DNA of 64,000 bases from Pseudomonas poae (GTDB taxonomy: Bacteria > Pseudomonadota > Gammaproteobacteria > Pseudomonadales > Pseudomonadaceae), in NCBI GenBank assembly GCA_028869255.1, contig CP110972.1:439001-503000 (forward strand), in the 5' to 3' direction. Below the pieces are notes generated by a model. That model was not told the DNA's origin. It saw only the letters and a list, made by a program, of their open reading frames with translations, and did no database searches. Positions 45,801-58,307 of this stretch are shown here, one piece after another; the first letter of the stretch is position 1, and every line of letters starts with the position of its first letter. A program made the translations under genes and the position numbers.

Positions 45801-47829
45801 GTTGCAGGTCCTGGTCGATTCTCAGGCGCTTGATCTGGTCTTCTAGCAGCGGCGGCAGTGGCTCGTTGTCCAGGTACATTTTGCGCAGGGCGTTATTGTC
45901 GGTTTCGCTGAAGGCGCAGGCGCGGCGCAGGGTAGCCGGCGGCAGGCCCTCGGCCTGCGTGCCGAGGCGCTGGATAAGGTGCTCGTCGCTCCAGGTCAGC
46001 GGCTGGTCCAGTTCGGTACTCCAGATGCCGGCGCCGTTGTGCCGCACCAGCGGTTGGTAGGCATTGGTGCGACTGGGGTGTTGGATCTTGTATACGCCGG
46101 TGTCGCCCACCTGCCTGACGCCGAACTGGCCGTGAGGTAACCGCAAGCTTGCGGTGTTGCCTTCCCCATAAATCCCCAGATTCTGGGAGGCGGCGGCGCT
46201 GGGCTGGCGATAAGGCGTCAGGTCCGGGTTCCACAGGCGTGCCTGGCCGTCGGGAAGCTGCACCGGTGTGAGCCGGTCGATGAAATCCCACAGCTCCCGG
46301 GGCAGCGCTTGGCGTAGCACGTTCTCGGCGATGGGCATGCCCACGCTGAACATGCCCAGTTGCACCAGGGTTTCCAGCAACGTCATAAAGTGGCTGAACG
46401 CTTGGGTTTTGAGACCTTCGGCCCAGTCGATGATGGATTCGAAGGTTTCATCCAGCACCTGGTAAATCGTATAGCCGATCATCAGCGCCCCCAGTGGCGG
46501 GAAAAACGGCGCGGCAATAAAGGCGGCAATCTGCAGCAAGGTCGAGGCGATATTCTGCAGGGCATCCCAACGCTCCCAGCGTGCTTTGCGGTCGGCGCTG
46601 GCGGTGGAGACGGCCATCACCGCAGCGTCGTTGATGATCTTGTTGAGTTTGCGTTGATACAGATGCGTCAGCAGCTCGCCGCTGATGGGTTTGGCGGCAA
46701 ATTGCAGGTTGGGTTTGCTGGTCGGCGTTTCGCGCCAGGTGGGCATCGGGTCGCCGCTGACGTGCTGGTGCCAGGTCACGCGGCTCAAGCGTTGACGCAG
46801 GTCGGCGAAGAAATAGCCGCGCTCTTCGTGGGCCACAAACCGGCTGAAAAACGCCTGATAGGTGGGGGCGCGCAGTTTTTGCGTCAGCGCCTGCATCAGT
46901 GCGGCACTCGAGGCGTAGTGCTTGATCGGGTGGTCGGGGTCGTCCGGGATATAGGCCACCACCGGCACGGTCTGCTGATGCTGTTCCAGGTCCGGCGCAA
47001 ACAGCACGATGCCGGTCAGCTGTGCCGACATCATCGTCAAGTCGTGGGCCCGCCAGGTCTTGCCGTCCAGGCGCATGCCTTGCAGGCCGTCGACGATGCC
47101 TTCGATCAGGCGTTGCAGTGTCTCGCTGAGGTCGCGCTTGATCACCGCAACCTGCAGCGCCACCTTCAGGGCGGCTTTCTGGCTGGCGTCGACCTGGCGT
47201 TGCAGCACTGCCGAGGCCACCGGTTCCAGCAGTTGCTCGGCCAGATACGTCTGGTATTGGCCGCCGAGGTCCAGCTCCCGGCACAACTGGGTAAAGGCCT
47301 CGATGCTCATGCGGTCTTTGACCGTGGTGAGGATTTCGAATTGTTCGGTAGCGGTGACTTTGCGCAGGTAGCTTGAGGCGCGTTCGTGGGCATCGGCGCG
47401 GGTTTCGTCGGGTTCGAAGTTGTGCAGCGCGGCTTCCAGCAACGAGACGGTCCAGGTGCGCGCGGCACCTGAGCGAATCGGGAACCACGGGATGCTGGCA
47501 GGGAGGTAGAAACGCACCAGGGTCGTTTCCACGTCCAGCTCCAGGCTGAACCGGGTGCTGAGCGCCTGTTGCAGTTTGGGCCGGGCGAAGGCGTTGATAT
47601 CCTGCAGCCTGCCGAGGGCCTGATCCACCGGGTTCTGCGCCGCCCAGGCAGCACGGTTAAGCGTTTTGAGGGTGTAGTGATCGGCGGCCGAGGCGGTGCT
47701 GTACCAATTCGGGATCGTCAGCGTGGTGCCCTTGAGTTGCTGGTGCCGGGCCGGGCTGGCATTGCCTAGCCATGGCGGCACGGCGTTGATCAGTTGGCGA
47801 TAGTGAGGGCTGGAAGTACGGTCGTTCAT
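42857..47829 (-). pseudogene. Giant LRR protein with dermonecrotic-toxin-like N-terminus, split by a frameshift
   Basis: Raw frames run 47829-45232 and 45130-42857; one missing G near 45270 (GTACCTGCG|CGCC) joins them into about 1657 residues. The N-terminal half (MNDRTSSPHYRQLINAVPPW, TTVKDRMSIEAFTQLCRELD) resembles the dermonecrotic-toxin-like DUF6543 region of large Pseudomonas proteins, with a hydrophobic stretch (IASTLLQIAAFIAAPFFPPL). The C-terminal half carries two leucine-rich-repeat modules with a constant 308-residue offset: LRALDLYANP / LVWLDLHGNP and LRHVALRNLPLNSIP / LRELSIHSGALGNIP. A NEL ubiquitin-ligase domain, common in relatives, is not visible. Likely a secreted or contact-delivered effector; no secretion genes are adjacent. 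Confidence 0.72.
42934..44683 (-). repeat. Internal 308-residue LRR module duplication
   Basis: Module 1 (about 43858-44683) and module 2 (about 42934-43759) align without gaps at an offset of 308 codons. Matching anchors are LVSLQSQY/LAGLQQEY, LRHVAL/LRELSI, LTLS/LTLT and LDLYANP/LDLHGNP. Each has a helical lead then five or so leucine-rich repeats. Identity is modest, so the duplication is old. Confidence 0.75.
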
Positions 47830-47983
47830 GGCGGGGAATCCAAATGGGATGACGGCCAATGGGACCAAAGCGTGCCGGCGAGCAGGCGGTGCATAGATGG
47901 TTTTTGCCGGACGACGGACAAATCCGTCGGCGGATGCCGCAAATCACGCGCCAGCGTTTAAACTGCGCCATTGCGACGCTATT

Positions 47984-49349
<1,366 letters not shown>

Positions 49350-49410
49350 TGGACCGTTCGGCGCCTGGTGAACAGGCGTCGAGCAACTATTTCAAATGCC
49401 GGACCGAATC

Positions 49411-49504
49411 CCATGTGGGAGCCGGGCTTGCCCGCGATGCAGGCAACTCGGTCTTTCAGTGAGACCGAGGTGATGCCATCGCAGGCAAGCCAGCTCCCAC
49501 ATGG
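49411..49504. repeat. REP/BIME palindrome inside the aru operon
   Basis: Outer arms CCATGTGGGAGC and GCTCCCACATGG are perfect inverses, with inner GGCTTGCC-type arms and a spacer hairpin (CTCGGTCTTTCAGTGAGACCGAG). It sits between aruC and aruF, so it may tune the ratio of the two messages. Confidence 0.88.
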
Positions 49505-49592
49505 ATCTACTGCACATTGAGAGGTGTGTGAGCCCAGATCCTGTGTCCGGCATTTTTCCCTCTGTGAGTTTTTCGAGTTAAGGAGTGACACC

Positions 49593-50613
49593 ATGCTGGT
49601 GATGCGCCCCGCGCAAATGGCTGATCTGGGCGAGGTACAGCGTCTGGCTGCGGACAGCCCGATTGGTGTCACCTCCTTGCCGGATGATGTGGAACGCCTG
49701 AGCGACAAGATCGCCGCCAGCGAAGCGTCCTTCGCGGCCGAGGTCAGTTTCAACGGTGAAGAAAGCTATTTCTTCGTGCTCGAAGACACCGAGACCGGCA
49801 AGCTCGCCGGCTGTTCGGCCATCGTCGCCTCGGCCGGTTACTCGGAGCCGTTCTACAGCTTCCGTAACGAAACCTTCGTGCACGCCTCCCGCGAGCTGAA
49901 GATCCACAACAAGATCCACGTGCTTTCCCAGTGTCACGACCTCACCGGCAACAGCCTGCTCACCAGCTTCTACGTGGTGCCCGAGCTGGTCGGTTCGCCG
50001 TGGTCGGAACTCAACTCCCGTGGCCGCCTGCTGTTCGTCGCCAGCCACCCTGAGCGCTTTGCCGACTCGGTGGTGACCGAGATTGTCGGCTACAGCGACG
50101 AGAACGGTGATTCGCCGTTCTGGGACGCCATTGGTCGCAACTTCTTCGACCTCAATTACGCCGCCGCCGAGCGCCTGTGCGGGCTGAAAAGCCGCACCTT
50201 CCTCGCCGAGCTGATGCCGCATTACCCGATCTACGTGCCGCTGTTGCCGGACGAAGCCCAGGAAGCCATGGGCCAGGTGCACCCGCGGGCTCAAATTACC
50301 TTCGACATCCTGATGCGTGAAGGCTTCGAGACCGACCATTACATCGACATCTTCGACGGCGGCCCGACGCTGCACGCCCGGGTGTCGGGCATTCGCTCGA
50401 TTGCCCAAAGCCGCGTGGTGCCGGTGAAGATCGGCGAGATGGTCAAGGGGGCTGGCCGCCAGTACCTTAGTCAGCAACGCGCAGTTGCAGGATTACCGTG
50501 CGGTAATGCTGGAACTGGACTACGCGCCCGGTAAACCGGTGACCCTGGACCTGGCGGCGGCCGAAGCCCTGGGCGTCGGCGAAGGCGCCAGCGTGCGTTT
50601 GGTTGCGGTTTAG
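49593..50613 (+). pseudogene. aruF: Arginine N-succinyltransferase alpha subunit, frameshifted near the end
   Basis: The AstA-family start MLVMRPAQMADLGEVQRLAA with AAGGAG upstream is clear. VHVLSQCHDLTGNSLL-like and AELMPHYPIYVPLLPDEAQE segments follow. After GAGRQYL the raw frame gives SQQRAVAGLPCG and stops at 50534. Dropping one base in CTTAGTC (about 50467-50473) gives VSNAQLQDYRAVMLELDYAP and the normal end at 50613. The corrected length is 339 residues, usual for AruF. This break is an extra base, unlike the homopolymer losses elsewhere. The enzyme with AruG adds succinyl from succinyl-CoA to arginine. Confidence 0.85.
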
Positions 50614-50665
50614 AGAACAGAGTTTCGCGGGTGGCCTGAGCAGGCGGCCCGTCTGAGGAGATAGC

Positions 50666-53157
<2,492 letters not shown>

Positions 53158-53175
53158 ATGTGGGGAGCGGGACCC

Positions 53176-53281
53176 TGTGGGAGCGGGCTTGCTCGCGAAG
53201 GCGGTGGTTCAGTCGTCAGATGTATTGACTGACACACTGCCTTCGCGAGCAAGCCCGCTCCCACACAAGCCAGCTCCCACA
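53176..53281. repeat. REP cluster inside the aru operon
   Basis: Inverted arms GTGGGAGCGGGCTTGCTCGC and GCGAGCAAGCCCGCTCCCAC enclose the spacer, and a third half-copy (AAGCCAGCTCCCACAC) follows at once. It lies between aruD and aruB. Confidence 0.88.
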
Positions 53282-53351
53282 CTTGATTGGGTTTACAGCT
53301 ATAGATCTGCACCAGATGCCTATAAAAACAGATGTTCGTGGAGCCTCGCCG

Positions 53352-54698
53352 ATGAAATCCTATGAAGTCAATTTTGACGGTCTAGTGGGGCCGACCCATA
53401 ACTACGGCGGTTTGTCCTACGGCAACGTCGCGTCCCAGAGCAACAGCCAGCAGTCTTCCAACCCCAAGGAAGCGGCGTTGCAGGGCCTGCAGAAAATGAA
53501 AGCCCTGATGGACATGGGCTTTGTGCAAGGCGTGCTGGCGCCGCAGGAGCGCCCGGACGTGGCCGCCTTGCGCAACCTCGGCTTCAGCGGCACCGATGCC
53601 CAAGTCATTCAGCAGGCGGCCAAGCAGGCCATGCCGTTGCTGGTCGCCAGCTGCTCGGCCTCCAGCATGTGGGTGGCCAACGCCGCCACCGTCAGCCCAA
53701 GCGCCGACACCGCGGATGGCCGCGTGCATTTCACTGCCGCCAACCTCAATTGCAAATACCACCGCAGCATCGAGCACCCGACCACCAGCCGCGTGCTGGG
53801 CGCGATGTTCGCCGATGGCAAGCACTTTGCCCACCACGCCGCGTTGCCGGCTGTGGCGCAGTTCGGTGACGAAGGCGCGGCCAACCACACACGCTTCTGC
53901 CGTGACTACGGCGAGGCGGGCGTCGAGTTTTTCGTGTTCGGCCGCAGCGCATTCGACACCCGTTACCCGGCCCCGCAGAAATACCCGGCGCGCCAGACCC
54001 TCGAAGCGTCCCAGGCCGTTGCGCGTCTGCACGGCCTGCGAGATGACGGCGTGGTCTACGCCCAGCAGAACCCAGCCGTGATCGATGCTGGTGTGTTCCA
54101 CAACGACGTGATCGCGGTGGGCAATGGCGAAGTACTGTTCTATCACGAGGATGCGTTCCTCAATACCGAGCAGATGCTGGGTGAGCTGCAAGGCAAGTTG
54201 GGCAAGCTGGGTGGCAACTTCCAGTCGGTGTGCGTGCCCCGCGCTCAGGTGAGTGTCGAGGATGCGGTGCGTTCCTACCTGTTTAACAGCCAGTTGCTGA
54301 CCCGCGCCGACGGCTCGATGCTGCTGATCGTGCCGGAAGAATGCCGCGCCAACGAACGTGTGTGGCACTACCTGCAAAACCTGACCGCGTCCGGTGGGTT
54401 GATTCGCGAGGTAAAAGTCTTTGACCTCAAGCAAAGCATGCAAAATGGCGGTGGCCCGGCGTGCCTGCGCTTGCGCGTGGCGTTGAACCACACCGAGCTG
54501 GCGGCGGTGAACCCAGGCGTTATCATGACCGCGCCGTTGTACGACACGCTGACCCAATGGGTCGACAAGCACTACCGCGACAGCCTGCGTGAAACCGACC
54601 TGGCTGACCCGCAATTGTTGCTGGAGTGCCGGACGGCATTGGATGAATTGACGCAAATCCTTAAACTGGGCTCGGTTTATCCTTTCCAGATCAATTAA
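53352..54698 (+). CDS. aruB: N-succinylarginine dihydrolase
   Basis: A 448-residue AstB enzyme that splits succinylarginine into succinylornithine, ammonia and CO2. The family start [20 protein letters not shown] and the late [15 protein letters not shown], with the catalytic Cys, are intact; the His in [17 protein letters not shown] and the Glu/Asp partners are also present. I chose ATG 53352 over the longer in-frame start at 53283, which overlaps the REP cluster. The length equals that of known AstB proteins. It corresponds to PA0899. Confidence 0.94.
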   Translation: MKSYEVNFDGLVGPTHNYGGLSYGNVASQSNSQQSSNPKEAALQGLQKMKALMDMGFVQGVLAPQERPDVAALRNLGFSGTDAQVIQQAAKQAMPLLVASCSASSMWVANAATVSPSADTADGRVHFTAANLNCKYHRSIEHPTTSRVLGAMFADGKHFAHHAALPAVAQFGDEGAANHTRFCRDYGEAGVEFFVFGRSAFDTRYPAPQKYPARQTLEASQAVARLHGLRDDGVVYAQQNPAVIDAGVFHNDVIAVGNGEVLFYHEDAFLNTEQMLGELQGKLGKLGGNFQSVCVPRAQVSVEDAVRSYLFNSQLLTRADGSMLLIVPEECRANERVWHYLQNLTASGGLIREVKVFDLKQSMQNGGGPACLRLRVALNHTELAAVNPGVIMTAPLYDTLTQWVDKHYRDSLRETDLADPQLLLECRTALDELTQILKLGSVYPFQIN

Positions 54699-54734
54699 CG
54701 CACCCCTTTTACGCCCCATGGCTGAGAGCATTTT

Positions 54735-55025
54735 ATGACCACCGACACCCTGAAACTGATTCTTGAAGACACCGACGGCACCCAGCTGGAAACTTCCTGC
54801 ACCCGCGTCGCCGTGGTCTGGCAGGGCAAGGAAATCTGGATCCAGCACGACGGCCGTGGCCAACTGCTGATCGGCGTGGACGTGGAAGAAGGCGACGCCG
54901 AGTACGCCAACCTGCTGATGCGCCCATTGGCTACCAATCTGATGAGCCTGCAACTGGAAATGGAACCGGCCGACGTTGAAGGTGACGACGACGATCACGT
55001 CCACGGCCCTGGCTGCAACCACTAA
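54735..55025 (+). CDS. Conserved small protein between aruB and aruE (PA0900-like)
   Basis: A 96-residue soluble protein starting [20 protein letters not shown]. The C-terminus [16 protein letters not shown] is acidic with His and Cys, a possible metal-binding tail. A homologue of unknown role lies at the same spot in P. aeruginosa (PA0900), so the position in the arginine operon is conserved. No arginine enzyme activity is indicated. GAGAGC stands before the ATG, and the stop is 11 bases before aruE. Confidence 0.78.
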   Translation: MTTDTLKLILEDTDGTQLETSCTRVAVVWQGKEIWIQHDGRGQLLIGVDVEEGDAEYANLLMRPLATNLMSLQLEMEPADVEGDDDDHVHGPGCNH

Positions 55026-55036
55026 GGAAGCTGCTT

Positions 55037-56041
55037 ATGCTCGCCCTCGGCAAACTGCTTGAACTGACCCTCGCCGGTCGTGAACCGGCGCAAAAAATTC
55101 AACTGACTGTCGACGGCGTGCAGATGCGCTGGCTCAGCGAGGGCGCACTTGAAGTGCGCCCGCCGCAGGCGTTGGACAACGGCAGCGACTTGCTGCTGTC
55201 GTCCGGCATCCATGGCAACGAAACCGCGCCGATCGAACTGCTCGACCGCCTGTTGCATGGTATCGCCCGTGGGGAGATCAAACCCCGCACCCGTATTCTG
55301 TTCCTGTTCGGCAACCCCGAGGCCATGCGCCGCGGCGAGCGTTACCTCGAACTGGACGTCAACCGGCTGTTCAACGGCCGGCATGAAAAAAACATCGGCC
55401 CCGAAGCCATGCGCGCCGCCGAGCTTGAGCAACTGGCGCGCAGCTTCTTCAGTCAACCCGGCCGTTCGCGCCTGCATTACGACCTGCACACCGCGATTCG
55501 CGGCTCAAAGATCGAGCAGTTCGCCTTGTACCCGTGGAAGGAAGGTCGCCAGCATTCACGCCACGAATTGGCGCGCCTCAACGCTGCCGGCATGCAAGCG
55601 GTGCTGCTGCAGAACAAGACCTCGATCACCTTCACCGCGTTTACCTACGAGCAGCTTGAGGCCGAAGCCTTCACCCTGGAATTGGGCAAGGCACGGCCGT
55701 TCGGGCAGAACCAGGGCGTAGACGTGTCGCGCCTGGAAACGCGCCTCAAGCAAATCATCGAAGGCAACGAGCCGGTGACTGAGAGCCTGGAGGGCCTGCA
55801 ACTGTTTGCCGTGTCCCGTGAAGTCATCAAGCACAGCGATGCGTTCCTGATGCACCTGCCGGCGGACGTGGAAAACTTTTCGCCCTTGGCGCAGGGTTAT
55901 CTGCTGGCCGAAGACGTGGCCAAGACCCGCTGGGTGATCGAGGAGGAGGGCGCCCGCATCATCTTCCCCAACCCGAAGGTGAAGAATGGCTTGCGCGCAG
56001 GGATATTGATTGTGCCAACCACGGATGCCGGCCTGGCCTGA
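55037..56041 (+). CDS. aruE: Succinylglutamate desuccinylase
   Basis: A 334-residue zinc enzyme (AstE) that removes succinate from succinylglutamate to give glutamate, the last AST step. Zn ligands are in [20 protein letters not shown] (His, Glu) and [18 protein letters not shown] (His); the substrate Arg pair is in [17 protein letters not shown]. The start [12 protein letters not shown] follows AGGAAG. It is the last gene of the operon and ends just before a REP pair. It corresponds to PA0901. Confidence 0.93.
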   Translation: MLALGKLLELTLAGREPAQKIQLTVDGVQMRWLSEGALEVRPPQALDNGSDLLLSSGIHGNETAPIELLDRLLHGIARGEIKPRTRILFLFGNPEAMRRGERYLELDVNRLFNGRHEKNIGPEAMRAAELEQLARSFFSQPGRSRLHYDLHTAIRGSKIEQFALYPWKEGRQHSRHELARLNAAGMQAVLLQNKTSITFTAFTYEQLEAEAFTLELGKARPFGQNQGVDVSRLETRLKQIIEGNEPVTESLEGLQLFAVSREVIKHSDAFLMHLPADVENFSPLAQGYLLAEDVAKTRWVIEEEGARIIFPNPKVKNGLRAGILIVPTTDAGLA

Positions 56042-56061
56042 ATTCCGAGATTGCCTCGGTC

Positions 56062-56174
56062 AAAATGTGGGAGCGGGCTTGCTCGCGAAAGCGGTGTGAC
56101 AGTCAATAGATGTACTGACTGATCCACCGCTTTCGCGAGCAAGCCCGCTCCCACACAAGCCAGCTCCCACATTT
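56062..56174. repeat. REP cluster after the aru operon
   Basis: AAAATGTGGGAGCGGGCTTG... and its inverse at 56132-56153, with a third arm CAAGCCAGCTCCCACATTTT closing it. It lies between convergent aruE and ribH and may end both transcripts. Confidence 0.88.
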
Positions 56175-56190
56175 TGTTTTGCGATGTTGC

Positions 56191-56700
56191 TTAGACGGCT
56201 ACAGCACGCGGCTCGCTGCGACGGATCGCCCGCACCTTGTGCAGGGTGTCGGCGCAGGTGCGTGCAGCTTCCTGGCCCTTGTGCACGAAGTGTTCGTAGA
56301 AGAAGGTGTGGTGTTCGCTGCCGGCGTGGAAGTGGTGCGGGGTCAGGGACACCGAGAACACTGGCACTTCGGTTTCCAGCTGCACCTGCATCAGGCCGCT
56401 GACCACCGACTGGGCGACGAATTCATGGCGGTAGATGCCGCCGTCCACGACCAACGCGGCAGCGACGATACCGGCGTAACGGCCGGTCTTGGCCAGCAGC
56501 TTGGCGTGCAGGGGCATTTCAAAGGCGCCGCCGACTTCGAAGAAATCGATGTCCGATTCCTGGTAGCCCTGGGCGATCATCTCGGCGAGGAAGCCTTTGC
56601 GCGATTGGTCGACAATATCCTTGTGCCAGCAGGCCTGGATAAATGCGACGCGCTCGCCGTGGTGGTTTTTGCTTTTGCTGTCGATTGCGGTGGGTTGCAT
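56191..56700 (-). CDS. ribH: 6,7-dimethyl-8-ribityllumazine synthase, RibH2-like
   Basis: A 169-residue lumazine synthase that joins 5-amino-6-ribitylaminouracil and dihydroxybutanone phosphate. ERVAFIQACWHKDIVDQSRK, FFEVGGAFEMPLHAKLLAKT, AALVVDGGIYRHEFVAQSVV and TPHHFHAGSEHHTFFYEHF match the decameric RibH2 type of Brucella and Mesorhizobium rather than the icosahedral housekeeping RibH (usually beside ribAB/nusB). The expected His of the active site is in TPHHFH. It is behind an FMN riboswitch, and its ribosome site (AGGAG) is in a hairpin. Confidence 0.88.
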   Translation of the reverse strand: MQPTAIDSKSKNHHGERVAFIQACWHKDIVDQSRKGFLAEMIAQGYQESDIDFFEVGGAFEMPLHAKLLAKTGRYAGIVAAALVVDGGIYRHEFVAQSVVSGLMQVQLETEVPVFSVSLTPHHFHAGSEHHTFFYEHFVHKGQEAARTCADTLHKVRAIRRSEPRAVAV

Positions 56701-56709
56701 GTTCTGACT

Positions 56710-56730
56710 CCTGTTTAAGAAAAAAACAGG
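56710..56730 (-). promoter_or_regulatory. Hairpin covering the ribH ribosome binding site
   Basis: CCTGTTT and AAACAGG (56724-56730 and 56710-56716 on the plus strand) pair over a 7-base loop, so part of the AGGAG before the ribH start is double-stranded. It stands downstream of the FMN riboswitch and may be its expression platform. Confidence 0.5.
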
Positions 56731-56802
56731 GCGTTATGAATCGAATGGGATTTAAGGGTACGCAAGCACACTGGGTGCGCGGCCCTTAGGTGCCAATCCC
56801 GT

Positions 56803-56966
56803 TCTCTCTTCATCCGGACTATGACCGTCGGCCCCGGGATCACACCGGGTCTGCTGACCTTGTCGCCGTCCCGCGTGAGCAGTTCGAGGCGCCAAGCGCT
56901 CGCGGGCTATGCACATTGCGTGCAATTACCGCCGGTGGGGAATTGCACCCCGCCCTGAGAACGTTG
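56803..56966 (-). ncRNA. FMN riboswitch (RFN element)
   Basis: On the minus strand the conserved RFN blocks occur in order: TCAGGGCGGGGTG, ATTCCCCACCGGCGGT, AGCCCGCGAGCG, GGTCAGCAGACCCGGTGT, GGGGCCGACGGTCATAG and TCCGGATGAAGAGAGAAC. It lies about 100 bases before ribH and is expected to lower ribH expression when FMN is abundant. A GCCGCCAG/CTGGCGGC hairpin precedes it at about 56966-56985. Confidence 0.93.
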
Positions 56967-57157
56967 CCGCCAGAACCCTGGCGGCGGAGAGTTTTTAACA
57001 TGGTTTTTCAAAAACTGCACGATCGCCGTATCGATAACCTATATCGGTTTGTTTGGTTGGTATTCGATTGATGCAACGTGGGGCTTGATATTGCGCGGCG
57101 TTGCCCGCAGTAATCATCTTCATAAGAAACTCAATGCACCCCTTCGAGGTTTGTTTG

Positions 57158-58162
57158 ATGTCTGTGATCGACCTGCGCAGCGACACCGTGACCCAACCCA
57201 CGCCCGGCATGCTCGACGCGATGGCCACTGCCGTCAGCGGCGATGACGTCTACGGTGAAGACCCCACCGTCAACCGCCTGGAGGCCGAGCTGGCCAAGCG
57301 GCTGGGGTTTGCCGCGGCGTTGTTCGTGCCCACCGGCACCATGAGCAACCTGCTGGCATTGATGGCTCACTGTGAGCGCGGCGAGGAATACATCGTCGGC
57401 CAGCAAGCCCACACCTACAAATACGAGGGCGGTGGCGCGGCGGTGCTGGGCTCGATCCAGCCGCAGCCATTGGACGTGCAGGCGGACGGCTCGCTGGACC
57501 TTGGCCAGGTGCTGGAAGCGATCAAACCGGATGATTTCCACTTCGCCCGCACCCGGCTATTGGCGCTGGAAAACACCATGCAGGGCAAGGTGCTGCCCCT
57601 GGACTACCTGGCGAAGGCGCGGGCGTTTACCCGTGAACATGGCCTGGCCCTGCATCTGGATGGTGCGCGGCTGTATAACGCGGCGGTCAAGCTTGGGGTG
57701 GATGCGCGGGAGATCGCCCGTCACTTCGACTCGGTGTCGGTGTGCCTGTCCAAAGGGCTCGGCGCGCCGATCGGCTCGGTGCTGTGCGGGTCCACGGCGT
57801 TAATCGCCAAGGCGCGCCGTTTGCGCAAGATGGTTGGCGGCGGCATGCGTCAAGCCGGCTCCTTGGCGGCGGCGGGGCTGTATGCCCTGGATCATCAGGT
57901 AGCGCGCCTGGCCGATGACCACGCCAATGCCCAATGGCTGGGCGATGCGCTGCGCCAGGCCGGTTATGAGGTGGAGCCGGTGCAGACCAATATGGTCTAC
58001 GTGCAGATCGGCGACCGGGCGCAGGCCTTGAAGGCGTTTGCCGCCGAGCGCGGGATCAAGCTGAGCGTCGCGCCGCGTCTGCGCATGGTCACGCATCTGG
58101 ATGTGAGCCGGGCGCAGATCGAGCAGGTGGTGCAGACATTCGTCGAATTCTCGCAAAAATGA
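57158..58162 (+). CDS. ltaE: Low-specificity L-threonine aldolase
   Basis: A 334-residue PLP enzyme that splits L-threonine or L-allo-threonine into glycine and acetaldehyde. The start [20 protein letters not shown] and the PLP Lys in [18 protein letters not shown] are the family marks; [17 protein letters not shown] and [13 protein letters not shown] follow the usual order. I chose ATG 57158 with CGAGGT upstream; an in-frame ATG at 57134 and one at 57101 are less well placed. It corresponds to PA0902. It is divergent from the riboswitch/ribH unit. Confidence 0.92.
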   Translation: MSVIDLRSDTVTQPTPGMLDAMATAVSGDDVYGEDPTVNRLEAELAKRLGFAAALFVPTGTMSNLLALMAHCERGEEYIVGQQAHTYKYEGGGAAVLGSIQPQPLDVQADGSLDLGQVLEAIKPDDFHFARTRLLALENTMQGKVLPLDYLAKARAFTREHGLALHLDGARLYNAAVKLGVDAREIARHFDSVSVCLSKGLGAPIGSVLCGSTALIAKARRLRKMVGGGMRQAGSLAAAGLYALDHQVARLADDHANAQWLGDALRQAGYEVEPVQTNMVYVQIGDRAQALKAFAAERGIKLSVAPRLRMVTHLDVSRAQIEQVVQTFVEFSQK

Positions 58163-58307
58163 CGGTGCAGACCGTCTAATTGAACCTCTCTATCGCATAA
58201 ACACGCTGTACCACCGGCAAAGGGCCGATATAATGCGGCCCTTTGCCGTCGCTCCGTCTGATGATGTTGCGCACTGGCCTTTGGCCGCAGCCTCCGTGGA
58301 AGAACCT

